Source: Pontibacter liquoris (GTDB taxonomy: Bacteria > Bacteroidota > Bacteroidia > Cytophagales > Hymenobacteraceae). Taken from it: a stretch of 64,000 bases of DNA. The notes under the pieces are model-generated. The model did not search any database and had not been told where the DNA came from. It saw nothing but the letters and a program-made list of their open reading frames with translations. Location of the stretch: positions 434,001 through 498,000 of the forward strand of contig NZ_JALEBG010000002.1 of NCBI RefSeq assembly GCF_022758235.1, written 5' to 3'. Positions 1 to 8,156 of the stretch are shown piece by piece. The translations under genes and the position numbers were made by a program. The first letter of the stretch is position 1. Each line of letters begins with the position of its first letter.

Positions 1-19
1 TTGTTAGCTACTTGTATTG

Positions 20-495
20 CTCAGTCTTATCCTTGCCTTGTTTTATCTTATACTTTGGAGCGCTCCAAGCCCCCGGGGGCTCGTCCTCGGGCATCGCGCT
101 GCTTTCATTTCCTGCCCTCATACCTCGGGCTGCCTCACTATCGTTCGTCACCGGAAATTCTCGAGGCGCTCAACCCAAGGACTGGGAAGCTTTCGATAGC
201 CTCGGTTTATACTTTGGCTTAAGTATAATTATAAACCTTCTCTCCATCCCTCTTCCCTTTTTGTCATCCTGAAAGGATCTTGGTGGAAGGGAGAGAAATC
301 TGATGCTACAGAACTTGTACTTAAATTGAAGTAATAACAAGCTCCGCTCCTTAGACTAGCGAGAACGCGAGTTCGAAGGTAGCGAGCGCAGCTCTGAGGG
401 GCAGGGGTGGTTGAATAAGGCAGCTATGAAGTTCACGCATGGAGCTTAGAAAACGTTGAATCCCCTCTCCTGTTTTTAGGAGAGGGCTAGGGTGA
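20..495 (+). repeat. Composite interspersed repeat, copy R1
   Basis: This stretch holds no credible gene and consists of repeat modules. Module A (about 20-218) carries the palindrome TTGGAGCGCTCCAA near 55 and the phrase GGCGCTCAACCCAAGGACTG near 164-183. Module B (about 218-290) ends in GTCATCCTGAAAGGATCTTG at 263-282, which recurs inverted at 521-546. Module C (331-420) contains GAGGGGCAGGGGTGGTTG. A related hairpin follows at 462-498. The same modules recur in the same order near 62795-63292. The nature of the element is not known; it has no transposase. Confidence 0.7.
331..420 (+). repeat. 90-bp inverted repeat, left arm
   Basis: By direct comparison this arm is the reverse complement of 2201-2290, with 86 of 90 bases identical (differences at 379, 402, 414 and 419). 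The two arms enclose the ACMSD gene and about 780 bp of gene-free DNA. The arm starts GTAATAACAAGCTCCGCTCC and includes the short palindrome GCGAGAACGCGAGTTCGAAG in its middle. It is also module C of the composite repeat. Confidence 0.85.
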
Positions 496-734
496 GGTAA
501 AAGCAAAAGCCTAACCTCCTTTCCACTAAGATCCTTTCAGGATGACAACAATGGAAATCAAGAAATCCCCGGCAGGTAGCTTCTGGACAAAGATGCCTGA
601 AAGAGCATAAGAGAAGAGAGAAGTAATAATGAGGAATAAAGGAACTTCCTCCTGGGGCGAAGGGATGGGTTTATACTTACATAAGGTAACGCATACTTTG
701 CCCTTGGCAAAACAGGCTTTAACATTTGGCAATC

Positions 735-1838
735 CTAGACCGGGCCTACTTCTTCTTTCTTTTCCCGGGCCGGCGCAACCGCTTTCACAAACTGCTCTTT
801 TTTCAGGCTCAACCACTCCAGCGCGGTACCACTGAGCATGCGCTCTATGGTTGCCAGGTCATAGGGCATGGAGGTGATAAGCTTGCCGGGCTCCAGTTCG
901 CCGAGCGGGAAGGGGTAATCGGTGCCGAGGGCAATGGCGTTAGCCCCTACCAGGTTCACCAGGTAATCGAGCGCCTGCGGGTCGTGCACCAGCGAGTCGA
1001 AATAGAATTTGCCCAGGTACTCGCGTGGGTTTACGTTGTTATCCACGGCACAAAGGTCTGGGCGCACCTCAAAGCCGTGCGCAATGCGCCCGATGGTAGC
1101 CGGGAAGGAGCCGCCGCCGTGTGCAAACGCGACACGCAATTTTGGCAAGCGTTCCAGCACGCCGCCAAAGATCATGGAGCAGATGGCCACGGTGGTTTCG
1201 GCCGGCATGCCCACCAGCCAGGGCATCCAGAACTTGCTCATGCGGTCTTTGCCCAGCATGTCCCAAGGGTGAACGAACAGAGCGGCGCCCAGGTCCTGTG
1301 CAGCTTCAAAAATGGAAAAAAACTTGGCCTCGTCGAGGTTGCAGCCGTTCACGTTCGTGCCGATCTGCACGCCTGCCATGCCCAGCTCCTTTATGCAGCG
1401 CTCCAGCTCTTTTATGGCCAGGCCGGTATCCTGCATCGGGATGGTACCCAGGCCCACAAAACGGTCCGGGTAATCGGCTACCACGCCGGCGATGTGGTCG
1501 TTGAGCATGCGGGAAAGATCGTAGGTGTCTTCCGGCTTTGCCCAGTAATTGAACATAACGGGTACCGTACTTAGCACCTGCACACCTACTTTGTGCTGGC
1601 TGCACTCGTGCATGCGCACCCTGGGGTCCCAGCAGTTATCCTGTATCTCGCGGAAGAATTTATCGTCCATCATCATACGGGCGCAGCAGGGCTTGTGGTG
1701 CTCCAGCCGCACAAAGCCGCCATAACCGTAGCGCTCGCGCAGGTTCGGCCAGGTAGCCGGCAGAATGTGCGTGTGTATATCGATCTTAAACAGATCGTTT
1801 CCGGTGAGGATGGGAGGTGTCAGGTTCTGGTTCTGCAT
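735..1838 (-). CDS. 2-amino-3-carboxymuconate-6-semialdehyde decarboxylase (ACMSD)
   Basis: This 367-residue amidohydrolase-superfamily protein probably decarboxylates 2-amino-3-carboxymuconate 6-semialdehyde to 2-aminomuconate 6-semialdehyde, diverting the 3-hydroxyanthranilate product away from quinolinate and NAD. The metal site is visible: IDIHTHILP (His22, His24), FVHPWDM (His190), AHGGGSFP (His240) and GTDYPFPLGE (Asp307). Their spacing matches the characterised Pseudomonas enzyme, offset by about 13 residues. The start is ATG at 1838; the ribosome site is weak, as usual in this phylum. The C-terminal 15 residues are a charged tail. It is a monocistronic gene lying between 90-bp inverted repeats, with 3-hydroxyanthranilate dioxygenase, which makes its substrate, 860 bp upstream on the same strand. 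Function is confident from the motifs and the neighbours. Confidence 0.93.
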   Translation of the reverse strand: MQNQNLTPPILTGNDLFKIDIHTHILPATWPNLRERYGYGGFVRLEHHKPCCARMMMDDKFFREIQDNCWDPRVRMHECSQHKVGVQVLSTVPVMFNYWAKPEDTYDLSRMLNDHIAGVVADYPDRFVGLGTIPMQDTGLAIKELERCIKELGMAGVQIGTNVNGCNLDEAKFFSIFEAAQDLGAALFVHPWDMLGKDRMSKFWMPWLVGMPAETTVAICSMIFGGVLERLPKLRVAFAHGGGSFPATIGRIAHGFEVRPDLCAVDNNVNPREYLGKFYFDSLVHDPQALDYLVNLVGANAIALGTDYPFPLGELEPGKLITSMPYDLATIERMLSGTALEWLSLKKEQFVKAVAPAREKKEEVGPV

Positions 1839-2694
1839 GCAGGGAAAGGCGCTAAAAAGCGCTTATACTTTCTACGGCCATATCAGGCAATCCAACAATA
1901 TACGCATTTTATACTTTGTACGTGCATCACGGCAAAAGCCAGGCACAGAGGCACCTTGTCTTTCTGCAACAGGGTTTTATACTCCGGATTGCGCCGCAGG
2001 GATGCTTCGCAGCAACTAGGATTATACTTGTCGTTTATACCTGCAAGAGGCCATGGCACAGGCTTGAGTGCTTGTGCCCTGTAATTTTTCTGTCGCCTGG
2101 GCCAGCGGGAGGAACATGAGTCGAATCGAAGTATAAAGGATGTCCCCCTCCGGGAATTTTGGCTGTTGCTATACTTGGCAAGTATGAGTTTCATAGTTAG
2201 CTTTATCCAACCACCCCTACCCCTCAGAGCTGCGCTCGCTAGCTTCGAACTCGCGTTCTCGCTAGTCTAAGGAGCGGAGCTTGTTATTACTGCTGGGGAC
2301 GTATAAGCGGTGTAGGTACTGAGCAGTTGGGACAAGAGTCATTCTAGCTCTTATATCATCTCGACGCAGGGAGATATCTGTCTCAAATACCTTTATGTGC
2401 TTGTACAGATTTCTCCTAACGTCGAAATGACAGACTGTTTATTGTCTTTACCTGTAAGCACACAAGTATACTGAAGCCAAAGTATAAGCAAATTATGTTA
2501 GGTAATAACATCCCCCTATCCTCTAGAAAGGGACTTTCCGGCTCTTCCTTATTTATACTTTTCTCATCGAAATGCTGTTCCCTTATACTCTTTCAGACAA
2601 GTCGCAGATCCCGCACTTCTTGCGGGGGAGTCTGGTGGAAGAAAGTATACTTTTTTGCACCATCCTCCTGTCCGCGCTTATACTTGTGTTTCCG
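1839..2694. other. 856-bp gene-free region with repeats
   Basis: No credible gene is visible. The region holds the right arm of the inverted repeat (2201-2290), about ten copies of the AAGTATA heptamer, and an imperfect copy of a widespread Bacteroidota intergenic sequence near 2407-2435 (TTTCTCCTAACGTCGAAATG). The open frames here (for example 1883-2194 on the minus strand) have no recognisable domain and composition unlike the neighbouring genes. Confidence 0.6.
2201..2290 (-). repeat. 90-bp inverted repeat, right arm
   Basis: This is the reverse complement of 331-420 (86 of 90 identical). Together the arms frame ACMSD. The arms end abruptly: one base outside the shared block matches, then similarity stops. 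No target-site duplication is obvious by eye. Confidence 0.85.
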
Positions 2695-3234
2695 CTACTT
2701 CGCGGCCTCGGCGGGTTTTACCGGGGGCTCCATTACTTCGCCGCAGTTGCTGCAGGTGCGGTGTTCGGTGTTCTCCCAAAAGTTATTCATGATCACAGGC
2801 AGCTGCTGCACGATGTCTGTTACTTCGGCATACTCTTCGTATAACTTGGTGCCGCAGTTTTCGCAGAACCACAGAAAGCCGTCCTGCTCCCCTGCTTTGC
2901 GGTAGCGCTCCATTACCAGCCCTACCGTATTAGCCGGGCGTTGCGGCGAATGTGGCACACGGGCCGGAAGCAGGAAGATCTCCCCTTCCCGGATCGGGAT
3001 GTCCACCGGTTTGCCATCTTCTATGATCTTGAGCACAATGTCGCCTTCCAACTGGTAAAAGAACTCCTCGCCTTCGTCGTAGTGGTAATCTTTGCGCGCA
3101 TTAGGGCCACCCACCACCATCACAATAAAGTCGTCGTTGCCTTTGTATACCTGCTGGTTGCCTACTGGCGGTTTTAACAGGTGGCGGTTTTCGTCAATCC
3201 ATTTCTTAAAGTTGAAGGGGCGTTGTATGGCCAT
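2695..3234 (-). CDS. 3-hydroxyanthranilate 3,4-dioxygenase
   Basis: This 179-residue cupin dioxygenase opens the ring of 3-hydroxyanthranilate using Fe(II) and O2, giving 2-amino-3-carboxymuconate 6-semialdehyde, the substrate of the ACMSD encoded downstream. The iron ligands are seen as His51 and Glu57 (YHYDEGEEFFYQLEG) and His95 (PARVPHSPQRP). Arg47 and Arg99 fit the substrate-binding arginines of the family. The C-terminus has two CxxC pairs (Cys124/Cys127 and Cys161/Cys164), the rubredoxin-like second metal site of the bacterial form. Numbering matches the Ralstonia enzyme almost exactly, so the ATG at 3234 is secure. The gene diverges from the SDR gene at 3384 across 149 bp. Confidence 0.95.
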   Translation of the reverse strand: MAIQRPFNFKKWIDENRHLLKPPVGNQQVYKGNDDFIVMVVGGPNARKDYHYDEGEEFFYQLEGDIVLKIIEDGKPVDIPIREGEIFLLPARVPHSPQRPANTVGLVMERYRKAGEQDGFLWFCENCGTKLYEEYAEVTDIVQQLPVIMNNFWENTEHRTCSNCGEVMEPPVKPAEAAK

Positions 3235-3383
3235 AGGTTTACTGGGTTTGGTTACTCGTATGAAAGTACGAAATTTAAGGGAGGAATGGTAGTTTCGCCC
3301 CCGCCTTGGCTCAAAAGTATGGACTGGATTGCGGCCGTTCCGTCAGGCATACTTCTTTCGCCGGATTTCCGTAGATTTAAAGT

Positions 3384-4172
3384 ATGAACCTTGATCTCAG
3401 AAATAAACAGGCCCTTGTTTGCGGAAGCACGCAAGGTATAGGCAAAGCCATTGCCGTGGAACTGGCGCAACTGGGCGCCAATGTGACGCTGGTAGCCCGC
3501 AACGAAGAAAAGCTGCAGGAAGTAGCACAGCAACTGCCCACCGGCCAGGGCCAGCGCCATGATTACCTGGTAGCTGATTTTGCAAATGCCGGCGAGCTGG
3601 CGCAAAAGATACAGGCCTATGTGGCGCAGCGCCCCGAAGTACATATCCTGATCAACAACACCGGCGGCCCGGCGGGTGGCCCGATCACGGATGCGAAGCC
3701 GGAAGAGTTTCTGAATGCCTTTAACATGCACCTGATCAACAATCATCAACTGGTGCAGGCGCTGCTGCCGGGCATGAAAAAAGCAGGCTACGGGCGCATC
3801 ATCAACGTGATCAGCACCTCTGTAAAGCAGCCGCTGCATGGCCTGGGCGTATCCAATACCATTCGCGGGGCGGTGGCCAGCTGGGCCAAAACGATGGCCA
3901 ACGAGCTGGGGCAATATGGCATTACGGTAAACAACGTGCTGCCGGGCTCAACCAAAACAGCACGCATTTATGCTATTATCGAAAGCAGCGCCGGCAAAAC
4001 CGGTCGCTCCCCGGAAGAAGTACAGCAGCAGATGGAGGCCGGCATACCTGCCCGCCGTTTTGCCGAGCCTGAAGAGGTGGCCGCCGCTGCCGCTTTCCTG
4101 GCTACCCCTGCCGCAGCCTATATCAACGGCATCAACGTGCCGGTAGATGGCGGCAGAACGGGATGTCTGTAA
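3384..4172 (+). CDS. SDR-family protein with atypical active site
   Basis: This 262-residue protein has a short-chain dehydrogenase/reductase fold: dinucleotide site CGSTQGIG (13-20), INNTGGP (90-96) and a C-terminal NGINVPVDGG. The catalytic YxxxK is absent. After the usual serine region (ISTS, 143-146) the expected Tyr157 and Lys161 are Ser and Arg, in GLGVSNTIRGAV. This SNxxR variant belongs, as I recall, to a distinct FabG-like subgroup, so ordinary reductase chemistry should not be assumed. It is followed after 112 bp by the semialdehyde dehydrogenase on the same strand and lies beside two kynurenine-branch genes, so a role in that pathway is likely but unproved. It starts at ATG 3384. 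Confidence 0.85.
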   Translation: MNLDLRNKQALVCGSTQGIGKAIAVELAQLGANVTLVARNEEKLQEVAQQLPTGQGQRHDYLVADFANAGELAQKIQAYVAQRPEVHILINNTGGPAGGPITDAKPEEFLNAFNMHLINNHQLVQALLPGMKKAGYGRIINVISTSVKQPLHGLGVSNTIRGAVASWAKTMANELGQYGITVNNVLPGSTKTARIYAIIESSAGKTGRSPEEVQQQMEAGIPARRFAEPEEVAAAAAFLATPAAAYINGINVPVDGGRTGCL

Positions 4173-4246
4173 ATGTAGACACAAGACGTTAGACATAAGT
4201 TTTAGACTTTTCTCTGTCACGAGTTTTCAACCTGCGACAAGAGCGG

Positions 4247-4277
4247 CTCTAATTCATAATTCATAATTTCTAATTCC
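4247..4277. repeat. Short-period tandem repeat in a gene leader
   Basis: About three degenerate copies of a 9-10 base unit based on TAATTCA lie just before the GTG start of the dehydrogenase gene at 4285. Similar short-period repeats with other units occur elsewhere in the window just ahead of genes (16568, 30451, 31613, 37638). Confidence 0.5.
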
Positions 4278-4284
4278 TTTACTT

Positions 4285-5730
4285 GTGCAGCAGCTTCAGA
4301 ATTACATCAACGGCCAGTTAATTGCTCCGGCAGCCGGGCAGTATATCGATAACTATAACCCGGCTACGGGGCAGGTTTATGCGCTTATACCTGACTCGGA
4401 TGCGCAGGACGTAGAGTTGGCAGTGCAGGCAGCGCTGGCGGCTTTCCCGGCCTGGTCCAGCACGCCGGCCGAAACACGGGGCCGTTTGCTGATGCGCATT
4501 GCCGACCTGATCGACCAAAACCTGGACCGCCTGGCTAAAGCCGAATCCGTCGATAATGGCAAGCCGCTGAAGCTGGCAAAAGCAGTGGATATTCCGCGGG
4601 CCAGCAGCAACATGCGCTTTTATGGTACAGCCATCCAGCATTTTGCTTCCGAAGCGCATTACATGGAAGGCACCGAGGCCATCAACTATACCGTGCGGCA
4701 TCCACATGGCGTGGCCGGCTGCATTTCGCCCTGGAACCTGCCGTTATACTTGTTTACCTGGAAAATTGCCCCTGCCCTGGCCGCCGGAAACTGCGTGGTG
4801 GCCAAACCATCCGAAGTAACCCCCATGACGGCCTACCTGCTCTCAGAGTTATGTATGGAAGCGGGCCTGCCGGCAGGTGTGCTCAACATTGTGCATGGCT
4901 ACGGGCATAAAGTGGGCGCTGCCATCACGGCACACCCCAGGGTGCCGGTCATCTCCTTTACCGGCGGCACGGCCACCGGGCGCAGCATTGCCGCTACGGC
5001 GGCTCCCATGTTCAAAAAGCTGTCGCTGGAGCTGGGCGGCAAGAACCCGAACATCATTTTTGCCGACTGCGATTTTACCAATGCCCTGCATACGTCCATT
5101 CAGTCCTCGTTTGCTAACCAGGGACAGATCTGCCTCTGCGGCTCGCGTATCTTTATCGAGCGGCCGCTGTACGAGCAGTTCCGGGATGCTTTTGTAGAGA
5201 AGGCAAAGGCCCTGACCGTAGGCGACCCGCTGGAGGACGGCACGAAACAGGGCGCCCTGGTATCGGAGCAGCACCTGCAGAAAGTACTTTCTTACATCGA
5301 CCTGGCCAAACAGGAAGGAGGCTCTATCCTTTGTGGCGGGCAGCAGGTGCAGGTAGCAGGCCGCTGCGAACACGGCTGGTTCCTGGCGCCCACCGTTATC
5401 GAGGGTTTGCCCTACAACTGCCGCACCAATACCGAAGAGATCTTTGGCCCGGTGGTCACGCTCACGCCTTTCGACACCGAAGAAGAAGTGCTACGCTACG
5501 CCAACTGCACCGACTACGGCCTTTCGTCCACCATCTGGACGCAAAACCTGCCCCGCGCACACCGCGTGGCGCACCAGCTACACGCGGGCATTATCTGGAT
5601 AAATACCTGGCTGCTCCGCGACCTGCGTACGCCTTTTGGCGGCATGAAAAACTCCGGCGTAGGGCGCGAAGGCGGCTTTGAGGCGCTCAACTTCTTTACC
5701 GAACCGCAGAATGTTTGTGTGAAGCTGTAA
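4285..5730 (+). CDS. Aldehyde dehydrogenase, 2-aminomuconate/2-hydroxymuconate-semialdehyde type
   Basis: This 481-residue NAD-dependent aldehyde dehydrogenase is complete. The catalytic cysteine is Cys283 in NQGQICLC and the general base is Glu249 in LELGGKNPN; the NAD-binding FTGG motif and the C-terminal PFGGMKNSGVGREGG are present. The LLRDLRTPFGG stretch resembles the ALDH8A1/AMSDH subgroup, which oxidises 2-aminomuconate 6-semialdehyde to 2-aminomuconate. That is the step directly after ACMSD, encoded 2.4 kb away. The start is GTG at 4285; no ATG lies near the expected N-terminus. 2-Hydroxymuconate semialdehyde is an alternative substrate. No RidA-type 2-aminomuconate deaminase is seen in the window. 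Confidence 0.9.
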   Translation: MQQLQNYINGQLIAPAAGQYIDNYNPATGQVYALIPDSDAQDVELAVQAALAAFPAWSSTPAETRGRLLMRIADLIDQNLDRLAKAESVDNGKPLKLAKAVDIPRASSNMRFYGTAIQHFASEAHYMEGTEAINYTVRHPHGVAGCISPWNLPLYLFTWKIAPALAAGNCVVAKPSEVTPMTAYLLSELCMEAGLPAGVLNIVHGYGHKVGAAITAHPRVPVISFTGGTATGRSIAATAAPMFKKLSLELGGKNPNIIFADCDFTNALHTSIQSSFANQGQICLCGSRIFIERPLYEQFRDAFVEKAKALTVGDPLEDGTKQGALVSEQHLQKVLSYIDLAKQEGGSILCGGQQVQVAGRCEHGWFLAPTVIEGLPYNCRTNTEEIFGPVVTLTPFDTEEEVLRYANCTDYGLSSTIWTQNLPRAHRVAHQLHAGIIWINTWLLRDLRTPFGGMKNSGVGREGGFEALNFFTEPQNVCVKL

Positions 5731-5864
5731 GCAAGTATAAACTGGCCGGGCACCTAAAGAACTTACAGCGTGCAGCGATGTTGCAAACCTGTTGGAAGCG
5801 CATCAAAGTATAAGTCGTTTAAAATCACTTCTTCTTTTTACTTTACCCCGCTTGCTTTTCTGTC

Positions 5865-5872
5865 TACCTTTG
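5865..5872 (+). promoter_or_regulatory. Putative -7 promoter box (TACCTTTG) of the CLC gene
   Basis: TACCTTTG fits the Bacteroidota TAnnTTTG box and ends only five bases before the ATG at 5878. Transcription from it would begin at or inside the start codon, implying a leaderless message. No good -33 TTG is seen at the expected distance. Confidence 0.45.
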
Positions 5873-5877
5873 CGGTT

Positions 5878-7149
5878 ATGGACTTTAAAAGAAGACGACT
5901 GGCGGTAACGCTCCGGAATCAACTTAACTATCCGCTGCAATTCAATCCTTTTGTATTCAGCAAGATGTTCCTGCTGTGGGTGGCAGTAGGTATTGTGGGT
6001 GGCATTATTGCCGGCCTGTACTGGACTGTGCTGGAAGGGCTGTTACACGTGCTGTCGCAGTTCCAGGGATTGTACGTGATCCCGCTGATGGCCTTGGGCG
6101 GCCTGTTGGCAGGCCTGGTGATCCATTTTCTCGGTGACCCGGGCGAGATGGACCTCATCGTGAATAACATCCGCTTTAAGGGCGGGCGCCTGGAGCCAAA
6201 GAATAACCCATCGATGGTCTTCTCCTCGCTGCTGTGCATTGCCAGTGGCGGTAGTGCCGGGCCGGAAGCGCCCCTGGTGCAGGTAGTTGGCTCTACAGGT
6301 ACTTTTATTGCCAAAAAGCTGCGTTTAAAAGGAGAAGACCTGCGCTCCTTAAGTATAGCCGGCATGGCCTCTGCCTTTACAGCCCTGTTTGGTGCGCCGC
6401 TGGGCGGAAGTTTGTTTGCGCTGGAGATTCTGCATCACAAGCACATCACCGAGTATTACCAGGCCCTGATGCCGGCGCTGGTAGCCAGCTGCGCCGGCTA
6501 CGTTATCTTTATCCTGATCACGCACATCGGCATCGGCCCTACCTGGGACTTCCCGCTGTATGCCGCACCGGAGCTCAACGACTTTTTCTATGCCATGCTG
6601 TATGCGCTGGCCGGTACAGCAATCGGCTGGGTCTTTATTTTTACGGTGCGCAAGCTCCGGGGCATTTTTGAACACGCCAAAGTACCTATCTACATTAAAA
6701 TGGCTATAGGCGGCCTGGCGATCGGCATTATCGCCTACTATGTACCCCTGTCGCGCTACTTTGGCCATGAGCAGCTCAACGTTTTACTCGAAGAGCCTTT
6801 CTCGCTTCAGTTCCTGCTGGTGCTGGTAGTAGCTAAAATACTGGCCACTGCTTTTACCGTTACCTCGGGCTGGCGCGGCGGTTTTATCATCCCGCTGTTT
6901 TTCCTGGGTGCGGCGGTAGGCCTGGTTATCCACAATCTGTTTCCGGAGCAAAACCTGCCCCTGATCATGGTCAGCTGTATGGCCGCTATTAATGCCTGCG
7001 TTACCCGCACGCCTATCAGCACTGCTATTCTGCTGGCTACCATGACTGGGTTCCACCAGTTTATCCCGATCATGTTCGCCAGCCTTACAGGCTTTTTCCT
7101 GGCCCCTAAAACCCCGCTCATCAACGCCCAACTGGGCATCAGGGAATAG
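5878..7149 (+). CDS. CLC-family chloride channel/antiporter
   Basis: The protein has 423 residues with many hydrophobic segments. Family signatures are present in order: GSAGPEAP (the GxGPE selectivity motif), GAPLGGSLFALEI, and GWRGGFIIPLFFLGAAVG (the GxFxP motif). There is no C-terminal CBS domain, so it is the short bacterial form. The frame is open 36 codons further upstream, but that extension lacks family similarity and the N-terminus from ATG 5878 fits. It probably moves Cl- across the inner membrane, perhaps in exchange for H+. I did not assign the gating glutamate with certainty, so channel versus antiporter is undecided. Confidence 0.92.
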   Translation: MDFKRRRLAVTLRNQLNYPLQFNPFVFSKMFLLWVAVGIVGGIIAGLYWTVLEGLLHVLSQFQGLYVIPLMALGGLLAGLVIHFLGDPGEMDLIVNNIRFKGGRLEPKNNPSMVFSSLLCIASGGSAGPEAPLVQVVGSTGTFIAKKLRLKGEDLRSLSIAGMASAFTALFGAPLGGSLFALEILHHKHITEYYQALMPALVASCAGYVIFILITHIGIGPTWDFPLYAAPELNDFFYAMLYALAGTAIGWVFIFTVRKLRGIFEHAKVPIYIKMAIGGLAIGIIAYYVPLSRYFGHEQLNVLLEEPFSLQFLLVLVVAKILATAFTVTSGWRGGFIIPLFFLGAAVGLVIHNLFPEQNLPLIMVSCMAAINACVTRTPISTAILLATMTGFHQFIPIMFASLTGFFLAPKTPLINAQLGIRE

Positions 7150-7248
7150 CCGTAGCCGGGGTGCCGGCACATTCGCGGCTTTTGCAGTATGCGTTTGTGC
7201 CCTTTAAGCGTAAAAAGCTAAAACAAGGCTATACAGCTACGCTTGAGT

Positions 7249-8136
7249 ATGCCCCAGCACCACGATACCGAAACCGCCACGCTCCCGTTTATACTTGCCC
7301 TGCTTGGCACCACAGAGCAGGCGCTGCAGGAGCAACAGGTAGCCCCGCAGGCACTCGTGGCCATTTACAATGATTATAGAAAGCGCCTGCCCGAGCTGAC
7401 AAGTATAGCCGAACTTGTTGCGGCCACGCTGATGAAGGCTGCAGATGCCCATGCCGTGCGCTACCGGATCAAAGACCCGCTGCACTTACTCCGGAAGATC
7501 ATCCGGAAGAAAAAGGAATACCCCGACCGGATCATCGACCAGGACAACTACATCCAGTGGATCAACGACCTGGTGGGCGTGCGGGTGCTGCACCTGTACC
7601 GCGAAGCCTGGGTGCCGCTGGGCCGGTACATCCAGCAGGTTTGGGAGCTGAAAAAGGCGCCCATGGCCTACATCCACGACAAAGATGGCGGGCAGTACTT
7701 ACAAGGCTTTGTAGAATTTGGCTGCCAGGTGGTGGCGCAGGCATCGGGGTATAGTGCCGTGCATTTTGTGATCAGCACGAAGCCCAACAAGCAGCCCTAC
7801 TTTGTGGAGATCCAACTGAAGACCCTTTTCGAGGAAGGCTGGAGCGAAATTGACCACGCCATCCGTTATCCCAATTATTCCGGAAACGAGCTACTCAACA
7901 GCCTGCTGCTGATCCTGAACAACCTGACTACCGGCGCCGATAACATGGCCTCTTACATTCGCGAGCTGACCTATACGATAGAAAAGCAGGCGCTCGATGA
8001 AAGGCATCAGCAGCAGCACCAGGAAAAGGAGCTGGCCCGTTTTCAGGCGCATATCAGCATGTTGGCGCTGGAGGAGGCAGAAAAGCGGCGGCTTTACGAG
8101 CTTCTGGCCAAGGCGCTGCAAGCAAACCACCCGTAA
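7249..8136 (+). CDS. RelA/SpoT-domain protein (putative alarmone synthetase)
   Basis: This protein of about 295 residues has a single RelA/SpoT nucleotidyltransferase domain and no HD hydrolase, TGS or ACT domain. Visible synthetase features are RIKDPLHLLRKI, the acidic motif NDLVGVRVLHLY, GYSAVHFVI and VEIQLKTLFEEGWSEIDH. A long helical, glutamine-rich C-terminus follows (about 235-295). It may make (p)ppGpp or a related alarmone from ATP and GTP or GDP, as stand-alone small synthetases do, though it is longer than typical ones. The start is ATG 7249; an in-frame TTG lies six bases upstream. The gene converges on the NTF2-like gene with 20 bp between stops. Confidence 0.85.
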   Translation: MPQHHDTETATLPFILALLGTTEQALQEQQVAPQALVAIYNDYRKRLPELTSIAELVAATLMKAADAHAVRYRIKDPLHLLRKIIRKKKEYPDRIIDQDNYIQWINDLVGVRVLHLYREAWVPLGRYIQQVWELKKAPMAYIHDKDGGQYLQGFVEFGCQVVAQASGYSAVHFVISTKPNKQPYFVEIQLKTLFEEGWSEIDHAIRYPNYSGNELLNSLLLILNNLTTGADNMASYIRELTYTIEKQALDERHQQQHQEKELARFQAHISMLALEEAEKRRLYELLAKALQANHP

Positions 8137-8156
8137 TCGCCGTTCTTTCCTGTAAT

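Noticed and set aside
726..1574. A 282-codon open frame opposite ACMSD
   Set aside because: It overlaps the confident ACMSD gene on the other strand and has no recognisable domain.
1883..2194. A 103-codon minus-strand frame upstream of ACMSD
   Set aside because: No domain, no ribosome site, overlaps repeat material.
331..2290. Insertion sequence carrying ACMSD
   Set aside because: No transposase and no visible target duplication; reported only as inverted repeats.
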